Assembly: GCA_031772625.1 (NCBI GenBank)
Contig: CM062813.1
Location: forward strand, 763,282,720 to 763,346,719
Source of the DNA: Pinus tabuliformis
Taxonomy: Eukaryota > Streptophyta > Pinopsida > Pinales > Pinaceae
Length of the DNA: 64,000 bases
Reading direction: 5' to 3'
The notes under the pieces were generated by a model that was not told the DNA's origin, made no database searches, and saw only the letters and a list, made by a program, of their open reading frames with translations. A program made the position numbers and the translations under genes. Below, piece after piece: positions 1 to 12,771 of the stretch (positions are counted from its first letter, which is position 1; each line of letters starts with the position of its first letter).

Positions 1-703
1 TGATATATGTAGCTCTATTTGATGGTTGTATTGCAGTAGTGATTGATTTTGAGCTTCCATGTTACTAATGGGTCTAGTATGAAAATTTGATGAAACATGG
101 CCTACATATTTTTGTTATTGTGTACCACGAGTATCCAGTTTGAAAATTTATGAAACGTGGTCCCTGGAGGAAGAGTGAAGCTAGTATCCTTTTGTAGGCT
201 GGAACCTATGTACTAGTAAAGATATCAGCCAGTACAAGAGCTAGGGGGTTGGAGCTCCCTTCCAGTAGAATCTGGAAAACAAGTGAAGGTTGTATCCTTC
301 AACAGGTAGATGCATGCGTACTGGAAAAAGTCTGTACCAGTACAAAACTTGTAAACACTTTTTATAATAAGAAGATTGAAGACTGAGACAACAACAACAA
401 TGATTTTTTCCCACATTGGGTTTCCACCTGAAAAATCCTGGTGTTCATGTGTGCTGCTTATGTGTGTTGATTTATTATGTTCTTACTACATTTCTTTACT
501 ACTTAGTAAATGTATCAAACTCTTATTTAAGACAATGAATTAGTTGTTTATCAAAGTTTATTATCTATACGCTGGTTTCATTATTTATAGGCATGGACAT
601 ACGTTGGTTGGTTTCTGTAAAATAGTGTATACAGTTTGAAAAAGAAAATCATTATTGTGAAAGTTTAAATACTGATTCACCCCCCCCAGTATTTTTCCCA
701 ACA
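1..703 (+). repeat. Copia-1 5' LTR, 3' portion (start outside window)
   Basis: The first 703 bases match positions about 8966-9665 almost end to end, so they are the right part of a long terminal repeat whose left part lies outside the window. The LTR ends in TTTTTCCCAACA at 703 and is followed two bases later by a primer-binding site, which fixes the boundary. Over about 160 sampled bases the two LTRs differ at roughly 11% of positions by eye, so the element is old. A short ORF on the opposite strand here is not a gene. Confidence 0.9.
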
Positions 704-705
704 AT

Positions 706-717
706 TGGTATCAGAGT
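706..717 (+). other. Primer-binding site of Copia-1
   Basis: TGGTATCAGAGT lies two bases after the LTR end. It matches the initiator tRNA-Met primer-binding site used by plant copia elements (TGGTATCAGAGC) except at the last base. This is where minus-strand cDNA synthesis would start. Confidence 0.85.
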
Positions 718-763
718 AGGTCCTTCAGAAGAAGCTTGATCGCTTGAAGGAAGATCTCTCAAG

Positions 764-2461
764 ATGAGCAATCATGAAGGAATGGGATCTATCAGACCAC
801 CAATCTTTAATGGAAATAAGTTAACATATTGGAAGACAAGAACCAGAGCCTATCTTCAGTCACTTGGATCTGATGTTTGGGAAATTGTAGAAGGAGGATA
901 CCAATATCTAGCAGCAGTCCCCATAGATCTAGTAGAAAAGAAAGCATATGAAACCAATGCCAAATTCATCAATGCATTATTGGGAAGTCTATCAAAATCA
1001 GAATTCGTCAAAGTCATGCAACTCAACACAGCCAAAGTAATATGGGACAAAATCATTCAAAGCTATGAAGGATACTCCCAAGTAAAACTTTATAAGCTCC
1101 AAACTCTCAGAATTCAATATGAAACTCTCAATATGCATTGTGATTAAAGTATTTCTAATTAATTTTTACGAGTAGATGAGATTTTAAATTGTATGAATAA
1201 TCTAGGTGAATAAATAAAGGAGGATACTATAGTAGAGAAAATTTTAATATCTCTATCGTCTAAATTTGAGTCAAAAGTATTTTGCATTGAAGAGAAGCAA
1301 GATCTACAATCTGTTACTGTTGTTCAACTTCATGGAATTTTAATTGCCTTTGAAATGAGGAAAGGAGGTCCATCTGAAATCAGAGAAGCTGCTTTCAAAG
1401 CCTCTACAAAGGGAAAATAAAAGGAACATATCAAGGCATCAAGATATATATCAGAAGACGACGAGGTAAACTTTGTGAAGAAACTTCAACTAGGTATCGG
1501 AAGATTCAAAGGTAAGCTTCCCTTCAAATGTTCTGGTTGTGGTAGAGTTGGCCATTATGCTTCCAGATGTCCTCATAAAGATAACCATGACAAAGGAAAG
1601 GATTCTGCAAAAGGTAATAGGAAACATTTTGTTAATAGAAGAAGTTATTATACTCATGAAGATAGTGATGGCATGTCTAATAGTGATGAAGGTGAATCTG
1701 AACAAGATATTAACATACTCATGGCTTATGAAAATGACGAGTTTATGGATGCCTTAGAAGAAGAATATTTTCTTGAAGAAATCACTCAACTTAAAATCTG
1801 TTTGGAAGAAAAGAATATGGTCATAGACACTTGGACACATCAACTCACTGAAAGGGAAAATCACAATGAAAAATTAGAATGTGAAGTAGTGAGTCTAAGA
1901 AAAGAACTTGAGAAGACAAAATCTTTGAATCTTATATTTTCTAAAGGATCAGAAACCTTAGATGAAATCATCAAGGTTAATTGTTCTCCTCTTATAAAAA
2001 CTAGTCTTGGATACACTAGAGAAACATACCAACCAAAAAATCCTTCAGCCATCACCAGAAGTTATCTTGATGTAGCAAAAACCAATGAACAATGTGTCAA
2101 TCCTCAACAAAATCTTAAAGGTATTCCCTAGGTAAATCATGCTCATTTTACTCCAAAGGTGAACATCAATAGAAGCACCAACGAAAAGCTGAACAATACC
2201 AAAAGATTTTATGATCACATAAACTTCTTCTTTAATGGACAATGTTTTTCATGCCATAACTTTTGTCATAAGGCTTCTCAATGTGTTTCTTACAAAACTA
2301 TCATGACTAGAGAAGCAAGAAAATGAAGGAGTGTGATCAGAATCAAGAAGAGCTCTTATAATAAATTTTCTCCTCTTGAATATGAAATTGAATATTCATT
2401 TTGCAATAACTTTGGTCATGAATAATCTGAATGCAGGAGAAAATTTCGGCCAACATATCAA
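764..2461 (+). pseudogene. Copia-1 gag, broken
   Basis: Capsid/nucleocapsid gene of a Ty1/copia element. The ATG at 764 begins a copia-type gag N-terminus (FNGNKLTYWKTRTRAYL...), which stops at 1147. A second open part, 1475-2131, carries an intact CCHC zinc knuckle (CSGCGRVGHYASRC, about 1537-1578) and an acidic, coiled-coil-like stretch. Beyond the next stop a second CCHC knuckle is readable at 2243-2284 (CFSCHNFCHKASQC). A third, degenerate one around 2402-2434 lacks its first cysteine and contains a stop. Several zinc knuckles in a long gag fit the Sirevirus branch of copia. Multiple stops and frame changes make it non-functional. The hAT-like element is inserted just downstream. Confidence 0.85.
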
Positions 2462-2561
2462 AAGGAGTAAACATCATCCAAATCCAAGGTATGGAAAAAG
2501 AAGTAACTACAGTCAGAAAGATGTGGCATAGATCTGTTTGCAGAAGGACATGAAAATCAGT

Positions 2562-3797
2562 CAGGGAAAATTTTAAGAAGCCCCCCTAAATTTACATGTA
2601 TAATAAATGGGCGAATCTCCATGGTATATAGGAAAAATGGAAGGCGATTTTATCAATAATATGATATGTATATATAATTTTTTGGCGAATCTCTCACCAA
2701 GCATGGCGAATATTTTACCCAATTATAAAATCTTGTGTTTATTGAATACACAAATGAAATCATTGCATTTCTTTAAAATATCTTTTGAAATTAAAATTAC
2801 CGATATTTGATACCTTTCGGGGGCTAGTAGATCCAGAGTAAAGATGGATCTATGCTGGTTTAATTCCCCCATTTAAATAGGCTACATTCCAGGTGAATAC
2901 CATGGGTCAATACCATGTGCCATTTTTATTTTTATTAATACTAATATTAGGGTTAATAATGTTTTTTTGCATGGTATTAATAACAATCTAGTCCATGGTA
3001 TTTGTCCCATAGTATTTTGCCCATAGGTTTCACCTAAATATAACACATTTCTTGAGTGTTCGTAAATATAAGGTGACTTATGGATTAAATATAAAAAAAT
3101 GTTTTATTTTTTTACCATACCTCTCGTTTATTTATATTTTTATTAATTTACCATACCTCTTTTACAAATATGGTATTTGGCCCATAGGATTCACTTAAAT
3201 AAAACCTCTTTCTTGAGCCTTCATAAATAGAACGAGGGTTATGGGCTAAATATAAAAAGAGGTTTTATTTATTTACCATGCGTCTAGTTTATTTATATTT
3301 TTATTTATTTACCATACCTTTTGAGTAAGTATAAAAAAACGTTTTATTTATTTACCATACCTCCACTTTACTTATATTTTTATTTTTTTACACCCTTGCA
3401 TGTATATAAGGTGACTTATGGAGTAAATATAATTTTTTTTTTAATTTATTTACCATACTTCTCATTTATTTATATTTTTATTAATTTACCATACCTCTTT
3501 TATAAATATAGTATTTGGGCCTCTGGCCCATGGGATTCACTTAAATGAAACCTATTCTTGAATATGGGCGAATGGATTCACTTAAACAAAACCTATTCTT
3601 GAAAATGGGCGAATGGAAGGTTGTAACTCCTAATTTCAAGGGCTAAATTTACCTTTTTTGCCCTCTCCCTTAAAAGAAGGTGGGCTATTTGAGGTGATTT
3701 GTAAAAGTGTACTATGATACAAAATAATCGCCCACTAAAAATTTAAAACCCCTTAATTCCCCCAAAGGGCGAACATTCGCCCCTAAAATCACCCCTA
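2562..3797. mobile_element. hAT-like non-autonomous DNA transposon
   Basis: A 1236-bp AT-rich insertion separates the Copia-1 gag from its protease. It is flanked by a perfect 8-bp duplication AAATCAGT (2554-2561 and 3798-3805; nine bases if the preceding A is counted). The left end begins CAGGG, and the right end read in reverse begins TAGGG. The ends match at 10 of the first 16 positions (shared core AGGG...ATTTTA.G). An 8-bp duplication with CAGGG ends is the hAT signature. There is no transposase; two short ORFs inside are low-complexity. GGCGAAT recurs near both ends (about 2608, 2682, 2704, 3566, 3608) and appears inverted near 3774, as expected of subterminal binding sites. The interior holds degenerate direct repeats built on TTTACCATACCTC. 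A MULE (9-bp duplication) is the alternative. Confidence 0.7.
3114..3545. repeat. Degenerate direct repeats inside the hAT-like element
   Basis: At least four copies of a T-rich unit (TTTACCATACCTC, then TTTATTTATATTTTTATT) recur here. The 3114-3200 block is repeated at about 3448-3541, ending in a GGCCCAT.GGATTCACTTAAA segment. Internal expansion of this kind is common in non-autonomous DNA elements. No coding capacity is evident. Confidence 0.65.
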
Positions 3798-3805
3798 AAA
3801 TCAGT

Positions 3806-6800
3806 GGTACATTGATATCAAATGCTCAAAACACATGACATGTGATAAAGATAAACTCATTTAATACAATTCTTTAGAAAAGGAAAAGAATGTCTCTTTT
3901 GGAAATGACACACCAGCTATCATTAAGGGTAAAGGTTCTCTTTATATAAAAGAAAAGGTTAACGATGGAAATTTTATGTATGTTGATGGTTTAAAGCATA
4001 ACTTATTGAGTGTTAGTCAAATGTGTGATCAAGGAAATGAAGTTGTTTTTCGATCAAAAGAATGTGTGGTTCGTGAGCTTGACATAGGAAATACCATAAT
4101 CAAAGGTACAAGAACTCCAAGCAATCTATATATACTAAAAGGAGGTCAAAAACAATTTTATCTAAGAAAAACAGAAGATAACTGGTTATGGCACATAATA
4201 TTGGGGCATCTAATCTTTTCTCAAATATTAAAATCATGCAGGCTCAAGATTGTTTGTGATCTTCCAGATATCAACATCCCATGAAATACCATCTACAAAC
4301 CATGTCAATTCGGTAAGAAAACCAGAGTTCAATTTAATGAAAAGGAAGGATCAACAAGTAAGCCTCTTGAACTCATTCATACTGATTTGTGTGGACCAAC
4401 AAGGAAAAATTCACCTTGTGGAGAAGAATACTACATTTTATTCATTGATGATTTTTCTAGAATGTGTTGGATTGTTTTACTAAAACATAAAGATGAAGCA
4501 TTTGAAAAGTTTAAAGTCTTCAAAGCTTTAGTTGAAAATGAATTAGATATAAAAATAAAATGTCTTAGATCCAATCCGGGAGGAGAATTCATATTAGATG
4601 ATTTTTTTGAATTTTGTGAACAACATGGAATAAAGAGACAATTCTCTATTTCCAGAACTCCTCAACAAAATGACATGGTGGAAAGAATGAATAGAATAGT
4701 TCAACAAATGGCTCAAGCTATGCTTGATGAGTATGGAACTCTTGATACCTTCTGGGGTGAAGTTGCAGATACTGCAGTAAATATTCTCAACAAAGCTCAT
4801 GTACGTGTAAATAGTGATCAAACTCTATATGAACTTTGGTATGGTAAGCCTACCACTGTAAAACACTTTAGAATTTTTGGAAGCAAGTGTTTCATCAAAA
4901 AGAATGATGAAAAACTTGGTAAGTTTGAACCCAGAGAAAATGAAGGAATATTTCTTAGTTTTTCATCTAGAAGCAAGGGATACAAATGTTATAATAAGAG
5001 ACTTTGAAAAATTGTGGAATGCATTGATGTTGTAATCGATGAAGCATGCAGAAATCTGAAACAGGAGACATCAACAAAGGAAGATAATAATAATGAAGAC
5101 AGTGAATTCTTTCCCATATCAAATCACAATGATATAGAGGAAGAAATCAATGAAGCATCAAAAGAAGATACATCTAATAGGGAAAAGGCTCCATCTAGGT
5201 ATGTTCAAAAGAATCATCTAGAATCTCAAATTCTAGGAGAAAAAGGGTCTGGAGTACAAACAAGAAGAAATCTTGTAGGATCTTCTAGTTATCTAGCATT
5301 ATTATCCTCCATTGAACAACAAAATGTAAATGAAGCTAGTAGATATGAATGTTGGGTTAAGGCCATGGATGAAAAACTTGACCAAAATGAAAAGAATGAT
5401 ACTTGGGAATTAGTTCCTAGACCTCATGATAAAAATGTTATAGGAACAAAATGGGTATTCAAGAATGAGTTGAATGAAAATGGAGAGGTAATTAGGAATA
5501 AAGCATGGCTCCTTTGTAAAGGGTGTGATCAGAAAGAAAGTATAGACTTTGAAGAAACTTTGGCACCTATTTCTAGACTTGAAGCCATAAGAATGTTTCT
5601 TGCTCTTTCAAGTTTTCGAAAATTTAAACTTTATCAAATGGATGTAAAATCTGCATTTCTTAATCAATATTTAGAAGAAGAAGTATATGTTGAACAAACA
5701 GAAGGATTCATTCTGGGAAATGACGCAAAGCTTGTATTCAAACTCAAAAAGGATTTATATGGACTGAAACAAGCTCCGAGGGCATGGTATTATCATCTTG
5801 ACAAATATCTTCAACAACAAGGTTTCACAAAAGGATCTACAACCATCAACTTATATATAGAAATTGAGAATGATAAACTGCTAATTATTGTTGTTTATGT
5901 TGATGATATCATCTTTGGCAGTAATGAAGAATCTATGAGTCAAAACTTTGCTTCTGTTATGAAGCAAGAATTTGAAATGTCTTTACTTGGAGAGCTAACC
6001 TATTTTCTTGGTCTAAAGGTGCAACAAACAAAAGATGGCATCTTTCTCTCACAAACTAAATATCTCAAGAAAATTTTGAAGAAGTACGGAATGGAAGATT
6101 CCAAACCAATATATACTCCAATGGTAACAGGATGTAGTCTCAGTTCTAAAGATGAATCTCATACGGTGAATCAACCAGAGTACAGATCTATGATTAGAAG
6201 TCTGCTTTATTAACAGGTACCAGACCAGATATCATGCATGTGGTAGGAATTGTTGGAAGATTCCAAGCTAATCCAAAGGAATCGCATCTTTAGGAAGTAA
6301 AAATATTATTCAAATATCTCCAAGGAACTCAAGACTTTGGTCTATGGTATCCTACAAATATAGATCTCACTCTTCATGTATATACAAATGCGGATTGGGC
6401 TGGAAATGTTGATGACCAAAAAAGCACTAGTGGAGGTGAATTCTATATGGGATCATGATTAGTATCTTGGTTCAACAAGAAACAAACTTCGATTGCCTTA
6501 TCTACAGCTGAAGTAGAATATGTGGCTACTTCATCTTGCTGCACACAACTACTCTAGATGATGCAAACATTACAAGATATTCAAATCACATGTTCTCCAC
6601 CCATCTCCATTCTATTTCTTAATACAAGTGCTATTAGTATTTCGAAAAATCCAATCATGCACTCCAAGACCAAGCACATACCCATTAAGTACCACTTTCT
6701 ATGAGAAAAAGTGCTTGAACAAAAGGTTATATTCGAGTATGTTCCCTCCAAAGAAGAGGTTGCTGATATATTTACCAACCTCTTCCCAGAGAAGCATTTG

Positions 6801-6893
6801 AATATCTCATACAAAATCTGGGAGTTGTTTTTGCCTCATCCTTCTGTTAAAACTAGTTTTCAGAGGAATATTTCCTATACGCGGATTTCATGA
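3806..6893 (+). pseudogene. Copia-1 pol (protease-integrase-RT-RNase H), broken
   Basis: The polyprotein is readable in copia order. Protease (from 3806) has WYID followed by IK where the catalytic D-S-G is expected, so it is dead. The GAG-pre-integrase domain is at 3976-4281. Integrase at 4387-5007 has the first D (HTDLCGP) and the E (DMVERMN), but the second D motif reads RSNPGGEF, so D is changed to N. RT at 5014-6213 has LKKDLYGLKQAPRAW and an intact YVDD at 5896-5907. RNase H follows to about 6893 after a one-base deletion near 6211. In-frame stops at about 4282 and 5005 lie in the same frame as the flanking domains. Domain order and sequence place it in Ty1/copia; Sirevirus-like is inference from the zinc knuckles and polypurine tracts. 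Confidence 0.9.
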
Positions 6894-7680
6894 AGCAGAG
6901 TCATGTATATACATGAGTTTTTGTCCCTGTAGTTGCGTATGTTTTTTTTCTGATAGAAAAATAGTGGGTCAGACTCAAAATCAGTTTCTGACATGGGTGT
7001 TTAGTATGATATTAATGGTTACAGTATGTTGATATGCTTTTCTCATTGATTTTTATTTGATTGATGAAGATGCCTTGATGAATGAATTGTTTACAATCCA
7101 CAGGTAGCACAAGTTCACGGGGAGCATTAGCCTTCAAAACATTATGCATTGTTGGCACCATGGTTGTTGAATTCAGCTATGGTCTCAGCTATTAATATCA
7201 TTTGTTGAAAAGGTCTTGTAAAGATCTATGGTGTAATAATATGTCTCCTTCTGTCATAGTCTATTATGAATGAGTCCTTTTGGACATATGATGTAATTTC
7301 TAACCCCACTATGCATGGGAAGGATGATGTAATTATTGCAATTTTCAGTCATGTATGAACATTTGGTGTATCCCCAATTGGTTGGGTGATTGATGTATGT
7401 ATGATTCATTGGTGATAGGAAGGTCATACTCACATAGTTGAGTTATAGAGTCATGTTATTCCTTTGAAAAATATTTCTGCAAACTCTGCATGTGCTTAGG
7501 GGGAGCATGGATAGTATAGTGCATCTCAGCATGTACTAAGGGGGAGAATATCTTGGTCTGCCCTTTTCCCTTGATGTCAAAGGGGGAGAGTATCTTGGCG
7601 TTTCTTAATATATCTAACAAGTTCTACATCTTGAAGTGATCAACACCAACATGGTTTCCATCAAGTCCAAAGGGGGCAAT
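6894..7680 (+). other. Copia-1 3' untranslated region with several polypurine tracts
   Basis: This region is non-coding. Four G-rich polypurine tracts lie in the last 190 bases: about 7495-7505 (AGGGGGGAGC), 7539-7549 (AAGGGGGAGA), 7579-7590 (AAAGGGGGAGAG) and 7670-7680 (AAAGGGGGCAAT). The last abuts the 3' LTR and is the likely plus-strand primer. Reiterated polypurine tracts upstream of the 3' LTR are a Sirevirus hallmark. Confidence 0.75.
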
Positions 7681-9665
7681 TGTTGGCATTATGATACAAG
7701 TTTTGTCCTTGATGGCAACCCACATACCGATCAGTTCAGAATTGATAAAGGGAAACTCACATTATAACATGTATATTCAAAGGTAACAGAGTAATGGAAC
7801 AGAAAAATAGGATGATGGGACAAAGGATTTAATATCACAATCAAGCAATTGAAGAAAAATAATGTTTTAAGTTGTATTAAGTTGTATACGTTGTTTCACC
7901 TAGTCCAAGGTGCATATACAAGCGGGTACATAGAAAAAAGGAGCGTATACATATGCAAGCACTTTCACAAGAGGAAAAGCGCGTATGGCATGGAAAATTA
8001 AGGTTAAAGAATACCAAGGGTCCATACCATGGTATTAGCCCACATAGCCCACAATATTGAGTGGAATAACAGTTACTTGATCCTGTCTAAGAATACCATA
8101 TATTCTAAGTGTGGTTTTAGTGCATGGTATTGACAAAGGCTCTAGTATATAAGGAGCAAAAGATCAAAGGGCTAAGTGTGCAAGTGAAAGGTGTTTTCAT
8201 GAATACTTCTATGTGAAGTATATTTTGTGTTGTAAGGGCTATGGTTATGATATAGATTTGAAATGTCTTGTGCACCCTTGGACACAATGTTGGATGAGGA
8301 TCATGAGACCTGAGATGACTTATTATTGTATGATTTGATAATGGATGGTCTAGATTTGATTGCTAACTCATGCTTTATCCTTTATATATGATTTGGGTAT
8401 ATATGAAGTCTTGAAAATCTGTGAAGTTATAAGTCATTATTTGCAGGTCTATATGCTGGTTCGCCTTGGTGAAGGCACGTATACATGTGGGTTCGACACT
8501 TCCAAGCCGAGTATGAAGAAGAAAATCTTGTTGTTCAGAGATGACTGATCTATCTGATCAGTGTTGTTGTTTTACTATTGTTTGTCAATGATGTCTTCAT
8601 TAGATCTAAAAGTAAAATTGATTGTATAAAGAGATTGAGTCTGGTTGATTGATTGATTGAGTAAGAATGGTGATCTTTGTTGCTATCTGTTTAGAACTCT
8701 GTAATATGATAGTAGATATTCAGAATATCTCTGGTTAATACAGTTTTTGGTTCAGAAGTTTGACGATTCAATATCTTCAGAGGTATAAGCAGGTTGGGTT
8801 ACAGAAACTGGCACATAGATGAAATTTGGCTTCATTGAAGTAGCATATACATTCTGACATATGATTTTTGAGGTTGGAGTTGGTTCTGGTTGTTGCTGTA
8901 GTGTTATGGGTTCAACTTTTTGTTCTGGTGACAGTGATATGACTTTTCAAATTGACTGATTCTTAATAGATGCAATTGTATTTGATGGTTGTATTGTAGT
9001 GGTGATTGATTTTGAGATTCAATGTTACTAATGGGTCCAGTAAGAAAATTTGATGAAATGTGGCCTACATATTGTGTTGTTGTGTACCAAGAGTATCCAA
9101 TCTGAAAAGTTATGAAACGTGGTCCCTGGAGGAAGAGTGAAGGTAGTAGCCTTTTGTAGGTCGATGCCTACGTACTGGTAAAAATATCAACCAATATAAG
9201 AGCTAGGGGGTTGGATCTCCCTTCCAGTAGAAGATGGAAAATGAGTGAAGGTTTTAGCCTTCAGTAGGTAGATTCCTGTGTACTGTAAAAATTCTGCACC
9301 AGTACAAAACTTGTAAACACTTTTTATAATAAGAAGATTGAAGACTAAGACGACAGCAACATCGGTTTTTTCCCACATTGGGTTTCCACCTGAAAAATTG
9401 GTGTTCATGTGTGTTGCTTATGTGTGTTTATTTATTCTTTTCTTACTACATCTGTTTACTTCTTATTAAATGCATCACACTCTAATTTAAGACAATGAAT
9501 TAGCTGTTTATCAAAGTTTATTATCTATACGCTAGTTTCATTCTTTATAGGCGCGGACATATGCTGGTTGGTTTCTGTAAAATAGCGTATATAGTTTGAA
9601 AAAGAAAATCATTATTGTGAAAGTTTAAATTCGTATTCACCCCCCTCTCAGTATTTTTCCCAACA
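7681..9665 (+). repeat. Copia-1 3' LTR (complete, 1985 bp)
   Basis: It starts TGTTGGCATT directly after a polypurine tract and ends TTTTTCCCAACA at 9665, giving standard TG...CA termini. Its right 700 bases match the LTR piece at the start of the window. It is followed directly by family-C gypsy LTR sequence, so Copia-1 inserted into that older repeat. The first bases after it (TATGT, 9666-9670) should be the target duplication. No gene is visible inside. Confidence 0.9.
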
Positions 9666-10465
9666 TATGTTACTCAATTCATGAACCTATCTACTAACCC
9701 TATTTGTTGAAGTGAGTTGTAGTGGTAGAAAAAAAAATCCTAAGTGGTCTTTGGTCTTCCTCAATGATGGTTTCAGAGCCCAAGAGACATTATTAAGGGC
9801 TAGAAGGAAAAAAAAGGTTTTGAGGACAATTATGATCAATTTTGGAGGGCTTCTACACGATGCTACAAGATGCTACATGATTACTACAGGATTTCCCTAT
9901 TGTGCTATAGGAAATAATCTGTGAGCGTTCTAAGGGCTAAAAAGGTTATCTGAATGTTGAAAACGATAGTGGAAGTTAGGATAAGGTTGTGAGTTTCCCT
10001 TTCCAATATTAGTACCCTAAAAACCCATATTCTTACTTGCAAACAAGAAATATTATGATTTTTATACTTGAAAATACTAAAATACATCATTTTCCAACTA
10101 GTATGTCCTCTGCGTTATCTTACTTAATGACCAAGAAAATTGAATGAAAATGGGATGGGATAAATTTTATTATTAATAAGGATTTCCTAGGACTCCAATA
10201 CAAGGGGAATCACTCAAAAATACCCTTATTAACGTGTGCTAAAATTTAGCAGAAAATTACTACTATAAAAACCATAAATTCAAGAATGAGTGAGCTAGTT
10301 AACCTACCAAATGCCTAACCTGGTCAAGTGCAAATGCTATGGGTAAATTTGGTAATTAATTTGGATGGTTTTATGCTTCAATACAAGTTTAATAAACTCG
10401 AAAGAATCTCATTAGCACGTGCTCAAAATTCAGAAGAATTTATTACTATTTTGCTACAAGATACT
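9666..10465 (-). repeat. Family-C gypsy LTR, copy alpha, left fragment
   Basis: About 800 bases match 45536-46337 and 56379-57318, which lie inside the two LTRs of Gypsy-C. The fragment ends at AGATACT (10459-10465), and the same seven bases reappear at 38767-38773, where the homologous sequence continues. It is therefore one LTR copy split by Gypsy-B; its upstream part is cut off by Copia-1. It has no coding content. Confidence 0.8.
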
Positions 10466-10467
10466 AT

Positions 10468-12771
10468 TGATGGTGCTAGACCCACCAACATTTAGGGGAT
10501 CTCATTGATATGAAGTCCCAATTAGACCTCACAATCTTTCATGTAGGATTCACATCCAGAATCTAGCTTGGTTTCCTTTTCCTTGGATCTAACTGTCAAC
10601 AAGAGAGGGGGATGTGATGGTGCCTTCAAAAAGTAAGAAGGTGTTCCTGGTGAGCGTTAAGTTGTAGATGTGTCGAAGTTCTACTGAGGAGGGAGTGAGA
10701 AAAGTGAGCCTATAAGAGAGAGGTAATAGTACCACCCAAGAAGAGACACACGCAAATGAGAAATATCCTTCTAACATCCAGCGAAATATTCCACAAGAGA
10801 TGTGACGAACATTTTAACTAATGAATGAGAAATATATGTCTGATATCCTGCGAAATAGTCCACAAGGATGGGACAAAAATAACAACCATTACATCACATT
10901 ATCAATAATATAAGTACTAAAATAAGTGAAATATCTCAACTACCTTAGCACATGTGAAAGAAAACATGAAATACAAACATCTGGATAATAGAATTACAAA
11001 CATTAATAATCCATGTATGAAGAATGTGCTGGCCTCGAAGGCTTATGTTATTAAGTAAAAGTTCCAAGACACATATATACAATGAACATAACTAGATCCA
11101 ATAGTTGAGCGCTGGAGCCACTCCTTGCTCCCCAAAAGAACTAGCTTATCTTTCTAAGTTGTTGTGGGAGGAGCCAAGGTGAAAATTCCATTGCTCTTAC
11201 AATGAGGGTGTATATATAATAATGAGGAAGTGATGCTTCACCTTCCTTATGATTCTTCATCTACCCTCATGACTGCTTAACTTCCCATGACTTTTCAACC
11301 TTACATGACTCTTCATATTCCACACGTCCTTTGGACTTCCACTTTACAATACATTTTTGAAACATAATTTACATCATTAACCACAATGGTTTGGAATGTG
11401 ACCACTCATAACATAGCATGACATGAAGCTGCTAACATAGACTGCTTGAGGATGTGGAAATGTCAAGCCACACTTTCTACTATGATATGAGTTTCTTCTT
11501 GAGAATTCTTTTCTTTTCATCTCCACATGGCTTGGTGATAAGGAATCTTCAATGATCTCAAGTCTTGAATGGTGATCACAAACTGGTGTCCCTTTGCTTA
11601 CTATTGATCGATCAACCTTCATACTTAGCTACAAGAGTGTCTTTTAACATGTTTCCCTCCTTCATCTCCTTCTTCATCATATTTTCATGGCATGATAAGG
11701 TATCTATTTCTGCAATTCACTCATGACGAGATGACATCAATCCGAAAACTGCCTAGTCTAATATTGTGCACATTGATCCATTAACTGAGCCAGAACTGGA
11801 TGGGAAGTTGGGAAAGGGACTCAGTGACTACACAACTACGTAGTTAAAGTAGTCAAGGGGGAGCCTTGAGCCTTGATACTACACAATGTGGAGTTTAGGC
11901 TAGGATGAGGGGAAAAAATGTGCGATTTCGGGAGCCAGTGAGAGAGGTTGAGACGATGGGCACTGAATGAACACATTGCATGTCAGTTCTAGGAGACAAT
12001 GGAGGCTGGGCCATTGTGCAGTTTAGGAGATCAAGGGATCATATTGAGGCTAGATAATTCACAATTTGTAGTTAAGTCTAGGCTGGGAATAATAATTGCG
12101 TAATTCTGGGGGTCCAAGGTCAGGGCTTAAGAACTGAAACTGCGTAGTGCAATAGTCTTTGGAGGCAGGAACTGCACATTGCATAGTGCAAAGAGGAAAT
12201 GTCATAACTAGAGAATTGAGATTGCGTAATGCGCAGTTTAGGGAGGCTGGGTGAAACTATCTTTCTTTTTCGGGAAGCTTTTCTAGAAATGGCTAAGAGC
12301 AAGATCGATGAGACTAATGTGAACAGTGATGAGACTTTGAATGTGATCACACACTTAGAATAATTGATGACACAACAACATAGATCATCCATGACACATA
12401 AACAATTCATTTTCCTTTTTGTGATAGCTTTACGACAAGTGTGACACTTAAGATACACTTTCCGATGACGTGACGACACTTGTGTGACAATTCTTAAAAA
12501 TTTGGAAATGAGTGCAAAAAATGTTTACATGGTTAGAACAACTCATTTACACAAACATGACCTCTTAAAACCACCAGAGTAGGCTTATATACACGGTGTG
12601 AGAAAAAACATGCAAAAATATGACATTTTTCCTATATTGCAAAAGGGACCAAAACACTTCAAGAAAACACATGGAATGCGTTTCAATGTTTGCAACAACA
12701 ATGTACAAGACCAAGGAAGGCTCCAAAATTGAGTGTAGGAAAACATTTTGGAGGGTCTTGTACTAGTGACA
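10468..12771 (-). repeat. Gypsy-B 3' LTR
   Basis: It matches 36352-38764 throughout. It starts TGATGGTGCTAG and ends AGTGACA (TG...CA). Positions about 11820-12250 hold loosely repeated short units containing CAGTT and GCACA-like words. It lacks the 57-bp duplication seen in the other LTR. A short ORF on the sense strand of the element (11377-11622, minus) has a diverged partner in the other LTR but shows no sign of selection. Confidence 0.85.

Noticed and set aside
2607..3548. Short ORFs inside the hAT-like element as a transposase remnant
   Set aside because: They consist of AT-rich repeat translation (Phe/Tyr/Ile runs) with no DDE or dimerisation motif.
11377..11622. 81-codon ORF in the Gypsy-B LTR with an 83-codon partner at 37336-37587
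   Set aside because: About a quarter of residues differ and changes are not biased to silent sites; it is explained by shared LTR DNA.
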